Source: JAAXPZ01 sp965215705
GTDB lineage: Bacteria > Campylobacterota > Campylobacteria > Campylobacterales > Sulfurovaceae
Direction: 5' to 3'
NCBI GenBank assembly: GCA_965215705.1
Contig: CBDCEE010000004.1
Coordinates: 1-13,455, forward strand
DNA: 13,455 nucleotides
The number at the start of each line of letters is the position of its first letter. Positions within the stretch are counted from its first letter, which is position 1. A program made the translations under genes and the position numbers. Positions 1 to 6,982 of the stretch are shown in pieces. Below the pieces are notes generated by a model. That model saw only the letters and a list, made by a program, of their open reading frames with translations, searched no databases and had not been told where the DNA came from.

Positions 1-1
1 A

Positions 2-160
2 TCCTTTTGGAGTTATACTAAAAGAAGATTGGCAAAGTTTAATGGACTTAGAGATGAGATGTTTTATCTCCATCTCAAGGAGAGTGAGTTTAGATTCAAC
101 AATAGGCATAATGATATCTATGCTATACTATTAAAGAATCTTCGAACAAATAACCTCTAA
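2..160 (+). CDS. IS1595-family transposase, C-terminal end (partial, starts before window)
   Basis: The frame is open from the left edge to a TAA at 158-160 and encodes 52 residues. It reads FWSYTKRRLAKFNGL, then FYLHLKESEFRFNNRH, then LLKNLRTNNL. A segment of the form FWSxxKRRLxKFNG followed by FYLHLKExEFRFNxRH is the characteristic end of IS1595-group (ISXO2-like) DDE transposases, just after the catalytic Glu region. The start and the catalytic core lie outside the window, so I cannot tell whether the element is intact. It is followed closely by a likely element end (162-174). Recognition is from memory of the family. Confidence 0.8.
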   Translation, partial: SFWSYTKRRLAKFNGLRDEMFYLHLKESEFRFNNRHNDIYAILLKNLRTNNL

Positions 161-161
161 A

Positions 162-174
162 GTTTACTAGACCC
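162..174. repeat. Probable right terminal inverted repeat of the IS1595-type element
   Basis: Immediately after the transposase stop lies GTTTACTAGACCC. Read inward from its outer edge this is GGGTCTAGTAAAC. IS1595-family elements usually begin with G-rich ends, and transposase stops lie very near the right end. The left end is outside the window, so the repeat cannot be paired. The next 8 bases (175-182, TTACATTT) would be the target duplication if this boundary is right. Confidence 0.4.
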
Positions 175-254
175 TTACATTTAGGTTATCGTCTGCTTCT
201 GACAAAGGATGTACCTTTGGGCTAGACAGAGTTGTTACCGCAGGTGAATTTTAA
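171..254 (+). pseudogene. Orphan C-terminal ORF tail, possibly a gene cut by the IS
   Basis: After the probable IS end, one frame stays open for 27 codons to a TAA at 252-254. It includes SASDKGCTFGLDRVVTAGEF and has no start codon or ribosome-binding site of its own. A hairpin terminator follows 10 bases later, as expected after a real gene end. The simplest reading is the 3' remnant of a gene interrupted by the upstream element. I do not recognise the protein; a C-terminal Phe would suit an outer-membrane barrel but this is weak. It could also be a chance open frame. Confidence 0.3.
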
Positions 255-263
255 TACCATATA

Positions 264-312
264 GCACTAGTGAGAATTTCATTCTCACTATGCTTTAATC
301 TTTTATTTCTTT
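264..312 (+). terminator. Hairpin terminator before serS
   Basis: A 10-bp perfect stem (268-277 with 281-290, TAGTGAGAAT/ATTCTCACTA) encloses a 3-nt loop. It can be lengthened by GCA/TGC (264-266 with 291-293) around a one-base bulge. A T-rich run (294-312) follows. It would end transcription of whatever lies upstream and insulate serS. Confidence 0.65.
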
Positions 313-321
313 TATTTTCAC

Positions 322-327
322 TATAAT
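322..327 (+). promoter_or_regulatory. serS promoter, -10 box
   Basis: A perfect TATAAT lies 32 bp before the serS start in an AT-rich stretch, with no convincing -35, as is usual for Campylobacterota housekeeping promoters. Transcription would start near 334. The ribosome-binding site is a weak AGG at 349-351, 8 nt from the ATG. Confidence 0.6.
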
Positions 328-359
328 TTCATATCATATTCCAATCTTAGGTAACTTTA

Positions 360-1604
360 ATGATCGATCTTAAATATCTTCAAAATCACTTTGATAAAGC
401 CAGTACAAAACTCCAAAAAAAAGGTGTCGATACTGAGACACTTCAAAATCTTCAGACTCTTTTTACTGCACTCAAATCAGCCAATCAATCGCTTGAAACA
501 CTCAAGGCGGAGCAGAACAGTATGTCCAAACTTTTTGGGCAATACATGCGTGAGGGTAAAGATATCATCGACCTCAAAGTCAAAGTAGATGCAAACAAAG
601 AAGCGATGGTGCCTTTGCAGGAGCGAGCCAGAGAAGCGGAAGAGGCACTCTATAGTGTAGCTTTGGCGATTCCCAACTTTCCTGATGATTCTGTACCAGA
701 GGGCGCGGATGAAGAGGAGAATGTAGAGATCAGAAAGGTGCTTGAACCTAGAGATTTTGATTTTGAACCGTTGGAACACTGGGCATTGGCGGAGAAGAAT
801 GGTTGGATCGATTTTGAGCGAGGAGTGAAGCTTGCTAAAAGTCGCTTCTCAGTCTTGCGTGGAGAGGCTGCCAGGCTGGAGAGAGCCCTGATCAACTTCT
901 TCCTTGATACCAATGCGAAAAAGGGCTTCATCGAGCAGTCAGTACCCTTTATGAGCAATACTGCAATGCTTCAAGGTACAGGACAGCTACCGAAGTTTGA
1001 GGATGATCTCTTTAAGATAGAAGAAGAGAATCTTTACTTGATCCCCACAGCAGAAGTACCCCTGACCAATATGTACCATGATGAGATACTGGCTGAAGAT
1101 CAACTGCCACAGCTTATGACCGCCTATACTCCCTGTTTCCGTAAAGAAGCGGGAAGTGCAGGACGTGATACCAGAGGGATGATCCGTCAGCATCAGTTCA
1201 ATAAAGTAGAGATGGTAGCTATCGCTCATCCAGAGCGTAGTGACGAGGTGTTTGATCTGATGGTGGAAAATGCCTCAGATATCCTCACCGCACTGGGACT
1301 GCCCCATAGAGTCGTAGAGCTCTGTGGTGGTGATCTGGGCTTCTCAGCTGCGAGGACGATTGACCTAGAGGTCTGGCTACCAGGGCAGAACAAATACCGT
1401 GAGATCAGCTCCATCTCCAATACCAGAGACTTTCAGGCAAGACGTGCCAAGATACGCTTCAAAGATGGCAAAAAGAATCGATTGGTACATACACTCAATG
1501 GCTCTGCACTGGCAGTAGGTCGAACCATCGTAGCGATCATGGAGAACTATCAAAATGAAGATGGGAGTATCGAGATACCTGAGGTGCTGAAAAAATACAT
1601 GTAA
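360..1604 (+). CDS. serS: Seryl-tRNA synthetase
   Basis: Cytoplasmic class II aminoacyl-tRNA synthetase that charges tRNA-Ser (and tRNA-Sec where present) with serine. At 414 residues it matches the usual bacterial length. Residues 1-105 form the charged N-terminal arm that makes the tRNA-binding coiled coil. The catalytic domain shows TAEVPLTN (230-237), the motif 2 loop FRKEAGSAGRDTRG (260-273) with QHQF (277-280), and motif 3 NGSALAVGRTIVAIMENYQ (380-398), whose Arg binds ATP. The first ATG gives the expected N-terminus MIDLKYL. The gene has its own promoter and converges on leuA; a palindrome fills the space between the two stops. Nothing in the sequence suggests damage. Confidence 0.97.
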   Translation: MIDLKYLQNHFDKASTKLQKKGVDTETLQNLQTLFTALKSANQSLETLKAEQNSMSKLFGQYMREGKDIIDLKVKVDANKEAMVPLQERAREAEEALYSVALAIPNFPDDSVPEGADEEENVEIRKVLEPRDFDFEPLEHWALAEKNGWIDFERGVKLAKSRFSVLRGEAARLERALINFFLDTNAKKGFIEQSVPFMSNTAMLQGTGQLPKFEDDLFKIEEENLYLIPTAEVPLTNMYHDEILAEDQLPQLMTAYTPCFRKEAGSAGRDTRGMIRQHQFNKVEMVAIAHPERSDEVFDLMVENASDILTALGLPHRVVELCGGDLGFSAARTIDLEVWLPGQNKYREISSISNTRDFQARRAKIRFKDGKKNRLVHTLNGSALAVGRTIVAIMENYQNEDGSIEIPEVLKKYM

Positions 1605-1655
1605 CTTCGATGAGCTCAGCTACCGCTACATATCGGTGACTGAGCCTGTCGAAGT
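1604..1655. repeat. Intergenic palindrome between the serS and leuA stops, likely terminator
   Basis: Arms 1604-1625 and 1634-1655 pair around an 8-nt loop (1626-1633): 17 Watson-Crick pairs, 3 G-T pairs and 2 mismatches over 22 positions. The outer 7 bp are perfect (ACTTCGA/TCGAAGT). The element fills exactly the space between the convergent genes and shares one base with each stop codon. There is no T-run, so it is not a classical intrinsic terminator; it resembles REP-like intergenic palindromes with a TTCGA...GCTCAG core that I recall from many genomes. All three wobble pairs become A-C mismatches in minus-strand RNA, so the hairpin is more stable in the serS transcript. Confidence 0.7.
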
Positions 1656-3214
1656 CATACCGTCTTCGCACTATCCTCATTTCTGATCTTCAGCATGCCT
1701 TCCATACTCAGGTAACTGTTTAATGCACCGATATAGGCTCTGGCACTGGCTAGCATGGTGTCCATGCTTAGACCATGCCCTATCATGGCTGGCTCATTGT
1801 CATTGAAAGTGACCTTAACGGTGACGTTGGCAAGTGCATCTTTGCCTTTGGTAACTGAGGTAACCTTGTAGTCAAGCAGTCTGCCATTATGTCCTGTGAT
1901 ACGATCAATGGTTTTGAACACGGCATCGATGGTACCTCCACCGATACTGGCGTCTGTGGTTTCTGTACCTGCATGTTTAATGGTTACAGCAGCACTCGGT
2001 ACACCACCGGTAGAGTCCATGAGCTGCATGGCCACCAACTCATAGGCTTTATCTACGCCACCCATCTCGCTGGTGACCAGTGCACGGATATCATCATCAT
2101 AGATATCTTTTTTCTTGTCTGCGAGCTCTTTAAATCTTTCAAAGGCACTGTTGAGCTCTTCTTTGTCTATCGTAAATCCAAGCTTCTCCAACTTACTTTT
2201 GAAAGCAGCCCTTCCTGAGTGTTTACCAAGTACAAGGGTATCTTCCATATCCAATCCGATCTCTTCGGGACTAAAGATCTCGTAGGTCTGTTTGTTTTTG
2301 AGCATGCCATCCTGGTGTATGCCACTTTCATGGGCGAAAGCATTTTTGCCAACGATAGCCTTGTTGGGCTGTGGTTCAATACCTGTGATGGTAGCGATAA
2401 GCCTACTGGTAGGGTAGATCTCTTTGGTGTTGATGGTCGTTTCATACTGTTCAAAGTAGTCTCCCCGTACCTTCATTGCCATGACCAGTTCTTCTAGGGC
2501 TGCATTACCGGCACGCTCTCCTAGCCCATTGATGGTACACTCTACTTGTCGGGCACCATGGAGTATGGCTTCGAGTGAGTTGGCAACAGCCAAGCCTAGG
2601 TCATTGTGGTTGTGTACAGAGATGATGGCTCGATCTGCGATATAGGCATGCATCTGTGAGATCATCGTAGCGATCTCTGAGGGCATGCGGATGCCTACGG
2701 TGTCTGGCAGGTTGATCGTACTGGCACCTGCTGCGATGACAGCATCCGAGATCTCTTTCATAAATCCGATATCACTGCGTCCTGCATCCTCACAGCTGAA
2801 CTCAACATCTTCTGTAAACTCTCGGGCATACTCTACTGCCCTGACTGCCCTTTTGATCACCTCGTCCGGTGTCATTCTGAGCTTATGTTCCATATGGATA
2901 GGACTGGTAGCAATAAAGGTGTGGATACGCTGTTTGGCTGCCTTGGAGATCGCCTCTCCAGCTGCTTTGATATCGCTGTCTATGGCACGGGCTAGTGAGC
3001 AGACAGTGGATTGGGTAACTCTCTGTGCGATTTTCTCTATTGCATCGAAATCTCCTGGGCTGGCTGCTGCAAAACCTGCCTCGATGATATCGACACCCAA
3101 TCTCTCTAGTTGTGAAGCGATCTGTATCTTTTCACTGGTGTTCATGGAGGCACCGGGGCTCTGTTCTCCATCGCGTAATGTGGTATCAAATATGATAATG
3201 TTTTCTTTGTTCAT
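1655..3214 (-). CDS. leuA: 2-isopropylmalate synthase
   Basis: Catalyses the first committed step of leucine biosynthesis, condensing acetyl-CoA with 2-oxoisovalerate. The 519-residue length fits the long bacterial LeuA form. The HMGL-like TIM barrel carries the N-terminal signature DTTLRDGEQSPG (10-21) with the catalytic Arg14 and metal ligand Asp15. It also has the metal-binding HNHND (201-205) and NGLGERAGNAALEE (229-242). The C-terminal part (about 385-510, including GHGLSMDTMLASARAYIGAL) is the LeuA regulatory domain that normally binds leucine for feedback inhibition. The ATG at 3214 has an AAGG 8 nt upstream (3226-3223). Upstream is a leader ORF full of Leu codons plus three hairpins, so expression is probably tied to leucine supply as well. 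Citramalate synthase and homocitrate synthase are relatives, but this domain layout favours LeuA. Confidence 0.95.
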   Translation of the reverse strand: MNKENIIIFDTTLRDGEQSPGASMNTSEKIQIASQLERLGVDIIEAGFAAASPGDFDAIEKIAQRVTQSTVCSLARAIDSDIKAAGEAISKAAKQRIHTFIATSPIHMEHKLRMTPDEVIKRAVRAVEYAREFTEDVEFSCEDAGRSDIGFMKEISDAVIAAGASTINLPDTVGIRMPSEIATMISQMHAYIADRAIISVHNHNDLGLAVANSLEAILHGARQVECTINGLGERAGNAALEELVMAMKVRGDYFEQYETTINTKEIYPTSRLIATITGIEPQPNKAIVGKNAFAHESGIHQDGMLKNKQTYEIFSPEEIGLDMEDTLVLGKHSGRAAFKSKLEKLGFTIDKEELNSAFERFKELADKKKDIYDDDIRALVTSEMGGVDKAYELVAMQLMDSTGGVPSAAVTIKHAGTETTDASIGGGTIDAVFKTIDRITGHNGRLLDYKVTSVTKGKDALANVTVKVTFNDNEPAMIGHGLSMDTMLASARAYIGALNSYLSMEGMLKIRNEDSAKTV

Positions 3215-3236
3215 GGGTGTAACCTTATAGTGTTAG

Positions 3237-3252
3237 AAAGCCTTGTGGCTTT
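3237..3252 (-). promoter_or_regulatory. leuA leader hairpin 3
   Basis: The minus-strand RNA reads AAAGCC-ACAA-GGCUUU, a 6-bp stem with a 4-nt loop. It lies about 11 nt before the leuA ribosome-binding site. It is followed only by CUAACA, so it lacks the U-run of an intrinsic terminator. Confidence 0.5.
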
Positions 3253-3262
3253 AGATATGGTA

Positions 3263-3278
3263 TTCTATCGAAATAGAA
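3263..3278 (-). promoter_or_regulatory. leuA leader hairpin 2 with UUCG tetraloop
   Basis: The minus-strand RNA reads UUCUAU-UUCG-AUAGAA, a 6-bp perfect stem capped by UUCG, a stabilising tetraloop sequence. It lies midway between the leader-peptide stop and leuA. No U-tract follows. Confidence 0.55.
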
Positions 3279-3295
3279 GTGAGAGTTGGGAGGGT

Positions 3296-3313
3296 TAATC
3301 GTTCTGACGATTA
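3296..3313 (-). promoter_or_regulatory. leuA leader hairpin 1 at the leader stop codon
   Basis: The minus-strand RNA reads UAAUCGU-CAGA-ACGAUUA, a 7-bp perfect stem with a 4-nt loop. Its first three bases are the leader-peptide stop codon. A ribosome stalled on the Leu codons just upstream, or one pausing at the stop, would cover its 5' arm, which is the geometry expected of a ribosome-sensing element. Confidence 0.6.
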
Positions 3314-3388
3314 GGAGAGTAGAGACAGCAGGAGAATAGAGGCTACTTTGTTAAACTGTTTATGTGCGTGGTTGATGGTGTAGTTCAT
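3311..3388 (-). CDS. leuL: Leucine-rich leader peptide upstream of leuA (25 aa)
   Basis: A 25-codon ORF with a strong ribosome-binding site (AAGGAG at 3400-3395, 6 nt before the ATG). It encodes a peptide beginning MNYTINHAHK and ending ILLLSLLS, so 5 of the last 7 codons are Leu (CTC, CTG, CTG, CTA, CTC). It sits between ftsH and leuA, has its own TATAAT box, ends 96 nt before the leuA start, and is followed by three hairpins, the first on its stop codon. These are the hallmarks of an attenuator leader whose translation senses charged tRNA-Leu, as known for the enterobacterial leu operon. The peptide itself need not have a function. The symbol is given by analogy. Its hydrophobic end could instead suggest a tiny membrane peptide, but the gene order favours leader control. 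Confidence 0.82.
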   Translation of the reverse strand: MNYTINHAHKQFNKVASILLLSLLS

Positions 3389-3412
3389 GCTATTCTCCTT
3401 GAAATTTTTATC

Positions 3413-3418
3413 ATTATA
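3413..3418 (-). promoter_or_regulatory. leuL-leuA promoter, -10 box
   Basis: The minus strand reads AGTATAATGA with a perfect TATAAT at 3418-3413, immediately after the ftsH stop codon (3429-3427). Transcription would start near 3406, giving a short 5' leader of about 18 nt before the leuL ATG at 3388. The -35 region would fall inside the ftsH 3' end. leuA may also receive read-through from ftsH, as no terminator is visible between them. Confidence 0.65.
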
Positions 3419-3426
3419 CTTGAAGT

Positions 3427-5451
3427 TTACTTTTCTTCTTCTTGTTCATTTTTTGGTGTCTCTTCTTGTACGGGTTGCTCTTGTGCTGCCAGGGCATCTG
3501 CCACAGCCTGCTCCTCTTTGGCTACTTTGGCTGCATGGGCAAGGCGAGACTCCATACCTTTGGAGAGCTCATACTCTTTGATGATGTCTCTGACTTTTTT
3601 GCCCTCTATCACCTCTACATCTAGAAGTACTGCTGCCATGTTTTCTATCGCATCTCTATAGTCAACAAGAGATTTTTTGACATGCTGGTAGTGTTCGTCT
3701 AGCATGGACTTGACTGTTTCATCGATCTTCTCCGCCATCACTTCACTGTAGTCCTTAATTCTCTGTCCTCCACCGAGGAACATGCCACCCTGTTGTGTCT
3801 CAAGTACCATCAGACCAGCGACATCGCTCATGCCATAGACAGAGATCATATCCTTGATAATAGCTGTGGCACGCTGGAGATCGTTACCAGCTCCGGTACT
3901 GATCTCTCCGAGGAAGACCTCTTCAGCAGCACGTCCACCCAGTAGTACATCGATCTCGGCAAGTAGTTCATGTTTTTGCTTGAGGAAACGATTCTCCTCG
4001 TCAGGCAGATGTAGTGTATAGCCCAGTGCGCCTAGTCCTCTAGGGATGATGGAGACTTTGGAGACTCGGGTGGCACCTTTGGTGATCTCTGCCATCAATG
4101 CGTGACCACTCTCATGGTAGGCAACGATCTTTTTCTCTAGCTCATTAATCTTTCTGTTTTTCTTTTCCAGTCCGACAAAGGCTCTTTCGATCGCCTCCAT
4201 GAAGTCGCTTTGGTTGATCTCTTTTTTGTTGGCACGACCTGCGAGAAGAGCAGCTTCGTTGATAATGTTTGCCAGATCAGCCCCTGCCAAGCCTGCTGTG
4301 GCTTTGGCTACGAGTTCTAAGTTAACATCTCTGGCGACTTTGACCCCTTTGATATGTACATTGAGTATAGCCAGTCTACCCTCTTGATCGGGCTTATCTA
4401 CCAGCACTTGTCTGTCAAATCGGCCTGCTCTCAGTAGGGCAGCATCGAGGACTTCAGGTCTATTGGTAGCAGCCAGTACGATCACTGGGGTGTCTGTACC
4501 AAAGCCATCCATCTCTGCAAGGAGTTGGTTGAGCGTCTGCTCTTTTTCGTCATGTCCACCCATTTGACCTGCTGCGGCACGGCTTTTACCGATCGCATCG
4601 ATCTCATCGATAAAGATGATCGAGGGAGCCTCTTTTTTGGCTTGTGCAAAGAGATCGCGTACACGACTCGCTCCCACACCTACGAACATCTCCATAAATC
4701 CTGAGCCACTTACCGAAAAGAATGGTACGGAGGCTTCGCCAGCAACAGCTTTTGCCAGTAAGGTTTTACCTGTACCTGGAGGCCCCACCAGGAGTACACC
4801 TTTTGGGATCTTGGCTCCGAGTTCGATATAGCGTTCCGGGTATTTGAGGAAATCGACGATCTCCATGACCTCGTCTTTGGCCTCATCGACCCCTGCGACA
4901 TCATCAAACTTGGTATCAGGCTTCTCTGAGTTGATCATTTTGTCCGCTTTACCCACACCGAGAATACCACCACCCATGCCTTTTGACATACGCTTGACCA
5001 CGACTAACCAGATGGCGATCAGGATCAGGAAGGGAAGCAGGGTGCTGAGAAGCTCTGCCATGAATCCACCGCCCAGCACGCCTTCATACTTGATACCTTT
5101 AGCCTCTAGCTGAGGGATGAGTTCTCTGTCTATGGCAGGAATATTTTCTGCGATATAACGTCTTTTGACACCACTTTGATCACTGATCGCTTCGATGGCT
5201 CTAGGGGTGAGTTTGATGCTGGTGATCTTACCTTCTTTGATAAGTTTTTTAACTTCTGAATAGGAGACACGTTGTGTTTGTGAGTTCTGTTTGTTGAACA
5301 TAGTGTCTAGGCCATCACTCTCACCTACAAAAGATTTGAAGATCAAGATGATCACGATAGAGAAGAGTGCAAATGCCAACAGCGGATTATCATTAAAAAA
5401 ATTACTGTTTTTGTTCTCTTGATTCTCTTGGTTGTTTGGTTGCTTAGCCAT
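3427..5451 (-). CDS. ftsH: ATP-dependent zinc metalloprotease FtsH
   Basis: Membrane-anchored AAA+ protease that extracts and degrades misfolded membrane proteins and short-lived regulators; family members act as hexamers. It has 674 residues, a normal length. There is a hydrophilic Asn/Gln-rich N-terminus, TM1 (about 23-41), a periplasmic domain, and TM2 (about 134-152). The AAA module shows Walker A GPPGTGKT (223-230), pore loop FVGVG (256-260), Walker B IIFIDE (278-283) and the second region of homology (330-347) with arginine fingers in GRFDR. The zinc site is HESGH (446-450), with Asp524 in GAGNDL as likely third ligand. The C-terminal tail is Gln/Glu-rich and probably disordered. Its ATG overlaps the end of prmA by 8 nt with AAGG just upstream, implying translational coupling. 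It is the last gene of the hisH-hisA-prmA-ftsH run. Confidence 0.97.
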   Translation of the reverse strand: MAKQPNNQENQENKNSNFFNDNPLLAFALFSIVIILIFKSFVGESDGLDTMFNKQNSQTQRVSYSEVKKLIKEGKITSIKLTPRAIEAISDQSGVKRRYIAENIPAIDRELIPQLEAKGIKYEGVLGGGFMAELLSTLLPFLILIAIWLVVVKRMSKGMGGGILGVGKADKMINSEKPDTKFDDVAGVDEAKDEVMEIVDFLKYPERYIELGAKIPKGVLLVGPPGTGKTLLAKAVAGEASVPFFSVSGSGFMEMFVGVGASRVRDLFAQAKKEAPSIIFIDEIDAIGKSRAAAGQMGGHDEKEQTLNQLLAEMDGFGTDTPVIVLAATNRPEVLDAALLRAGRFDRQVLVDKPDQEGRLAILNVHIKGVKVARDVNLELVAKATAGLAGADLANIINEAALLAGRANKKEINQSDFMEAIERAFVGLEKKNRKINELEKKIVAYHESGHALMAEITKGATRVSKVSIIPRGLGALGYTLHLPDEENRFLKQKHELLAEIDVLLGGRAAEEVFLGEISTGAGNDLQRATAIIKDMISVYGMSDVAGLMVLETQQGGMFLGGGQRIKDYSEVMAEKIDETVKSMLDEHYQHVKKSLVDYRDAIENMAAVLLDVEVIEGKKVRDIIKEYELSKGMESRLAHAAKVAKEEQAVADALAAQEQPVQEETPKNEQEEEK

Positions 5452-6271
5452 TGGTTTCCTTTTTATAGATGAGGGTGACCCACTCGTCTTTCTGTTTTCT
5501 TTCTAATAGTGTGAGCGCATGATATGCTTTGAGTACATCAGGTTCCTTTTTATCCAAGATACCTGAGATGATCAATAGCCCGTCATCTTTGACTGCTTTT
5601 TGCAAGCCTGTAGCAATCGCTTTGAGCACATCCGCGATAATATTGGCGATAACTATATCATATTTTTTATCTGTTTTGTTAACAGAACCTTCCCAGAGCG
5701 TATCATAGGTCTCCTGATTGAGGTTAAAATTCTCTTGGGTACTCTCTACGGAAACAGGATCAGTGTCACAGAGGTCAACGATCGCTCCCAGCTTTCTAGC
5801 AGCCAGACCGAGGATACCACTGCCGCATCCTACGTCCAATACAGCGTTCCCCTCTGCAACATAGGTGCCTATAGCTTCTAGACAGGAGAAGGTGGTACCG
5901 TGATGCCCGGAGCCAAAAGCGAGTGCAGGATCGACAATGATATTGATCAGACTCTCTTTGGGGTTACTCCAGCTGGGGTGGATGTAGAATTTGCCTGCCT
6001 CTATGGGCTGCACGGAGTCTTGATAGGTCTGTATCCAGTCGCTGTTCTCTTTTTCTGTGATCTTGCATACTAGGGTAATCGACTCTCCTAATGTATCGGC
6101 AAGTGCTTCAACAGCTTCTTTGACATAGTGCAGATCATTTTCGCTACGTACGATGATCTCTCCCTCTCCCATCTCTATCCCGTCACCGTAAATGTTGGCG
6201 ACAAAGTCTGAGATGAGATCGACAAAGCGATCATCTAGGGTAATGGTAAGCTCTTGATAGGTCTTATGCAT
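5444..6271 (-). CDS. prmA: Ribosomal protein L11 methyltransferase
   Basis: SAM-dependent enzyme that trimethylates ribosomal protein L11; usually dispensable for growth. The 275 residues have a small N-terminal substrate-recognition domain (about 1-60), then a class I methyltransferase fold. PrmA marks are DPALAFGSGHHGTT (114-127), the SAM-binding motif LDVGCGSG (145-152), an acidic motif II around CDTDP (168-172), and the post-I motif IANII (208-212), corresponding to the NIxA/ANI region. The start overlaps the hisA stop by 8 nt and its own end overlaps ftsH by 8 nt, so it is translated as part of a coupled run. The prmA-ftsH pairing also occurs in Campylobacter jejuni, as I recall, where cheY precedes it; here hisA does. 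No internal defects seen. Confidence 0.93.
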   Translation of the reverse strand: MHKTYQELTITLDDRFVDLISDFVANIYGDGIEMGEGEIIVRSENDLHYVKEAVEALADTLGESITLVCKITEKENSDWIQTYQDSVQPIEAGKFYIHPSWSNPKESLINIIVDPALAFGSGHHGTTFSCLEAIGTYVAEGNAVLDVGCGSGILGLAARKLGAIVDLCDTDPVSVESTQENFNLNQETYDTLWEGSVNKTDKKYDIVIANIIADVLKAIATGLQKAVKDDGLLIISGILDKKEPDVLKAYHALTLLERKQKDEWVTLIYKKETNG

Positions 6272-6974
6272 GGGCGACCTTGAATGCCTCTTCTAGATCC
6301 AAAGTACCTTCATAGAATGCCTTACCCACGATGGTACCATCACAGCCTGCCTTGATAAGTGCATGGATATCACTCATGTCCTTGAGTCCACCGCTGGCGA
6401 TCGTCTCTACGCCTGAAGCCTTGGCTATCTCCATGGTAAAGTCCACATTGACCCCGGTCATCATCCCATCTCGCCCTACATCCGTACAGATGATCGCCTC
6501 CACACCGCAGTCGGCAAATGCTTTGGCAAGGTCAGTGGCTTTCATATCTGAAGTCTCCGCCCAGCCCTCTACAGCTACCATCCCATCAATTGCATCGATG
6601 CCAACTACGATAGGGTACTTGGCTGCCATCTCTTTCACAAATGCTGCATCTTTGACGGCGATAGAACCAAGGATCAGCCTGTCGATACCCAGTTCCAAGT
6701 ACATTTTGATGGTTTCTTCATCTCTGATACCGCCACCGAGCTCCAGCTTGATGTTACAGTTAGCTCTGATCTTTTTGATCTGCTCCAGATTTTCCGGCTT
6801 ACCTGCAAAAGCACCGTTGAGGTCTACGAGATGCACCCACTCAGAGCCAAGCTCTTCAAATCGCTTGGCGACCTGCCATGGTTCATCAGAGTATATCTTT
6901 GCTGAGTCCATCAGCCCTTTGCTAAGTCTGACTGCTTTTCCGTCTTTGAGATCTATGGCTGGTAGTATGGTCAT
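6264..6974 (-). CDS. hisA: Phosphoribosylformimino-5-aminoimidazole carboxamide ribotide isomerase (ProFAR isomerase)
   Basis: Catalyses the fourth step of histidine biosynthesis, an Amadori-type isomerisation of ProFAR to PRFAR. At 236 residues it is a standard single-domain TIM barrel. It begins MTILPAIDLKDGKAVRL with the catalytic Asp8. Phosphate-binding loops include ELGGGIRD (78-85) and ASGGLKD near residue 200. The second catalytic Asp is Asp127 in VGIDAIDG, and Thr164 lies in ICTDVGRDGMMTG; these match the well-studied Thermotoga enzyme's D8, D127 and T164. HisF is a close relative but starts differently (LxKRIIPCLDV), so HisA is clear. The gene starts 8 nt after hisH and overlaps prmA by 8 nt. 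hisF, the partner of HisH, is not in this window. Confidence 0.96.
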   Translation of the reverse strand: MTILPAIDLKDGKAVRLSKGLMDSAKIYSDEPWQVAKRFEELGSEWVHLVDLNGAFAGKPENLEQIKKIRANCNIKLELGGGIRDEETIKMYLELGIDRLILGSIAVKDAAFVKEMAAKYPIVVGIDAIDGMVAVEGWAETSDMKATDLAKAFADCGVEAIICTDVGRDGMMTGVNVDFTMEIAKASGVETIASGGLKDMSDIHALIKAGCDGTIVGKAFYEGTLDLEEAFKVAHA

Positions 6975-6982
6975 GGTTTTTC

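Noticed and set aside
175..254. Possible tRNA or structured RNA between the IS and serS
   Set aside because: I could not form a cloverleaf or a known riboswitch core; a short open frame and terminator explain it better.
2685..3230. 181-aa open frame antisense to leuA
   Set aside because: It mirrors the leuA coding frame, has low-complexity Ser/Ala/Leu composition, no ribosome-binding site and no recognisable domain.
3362..3661. 99-aa open frame antisense to the ftsH end and leuL
   Set aside because: Cys/Ser-rich shadow frame without SD; the opposite strand has a promoter, SD and leader logic.
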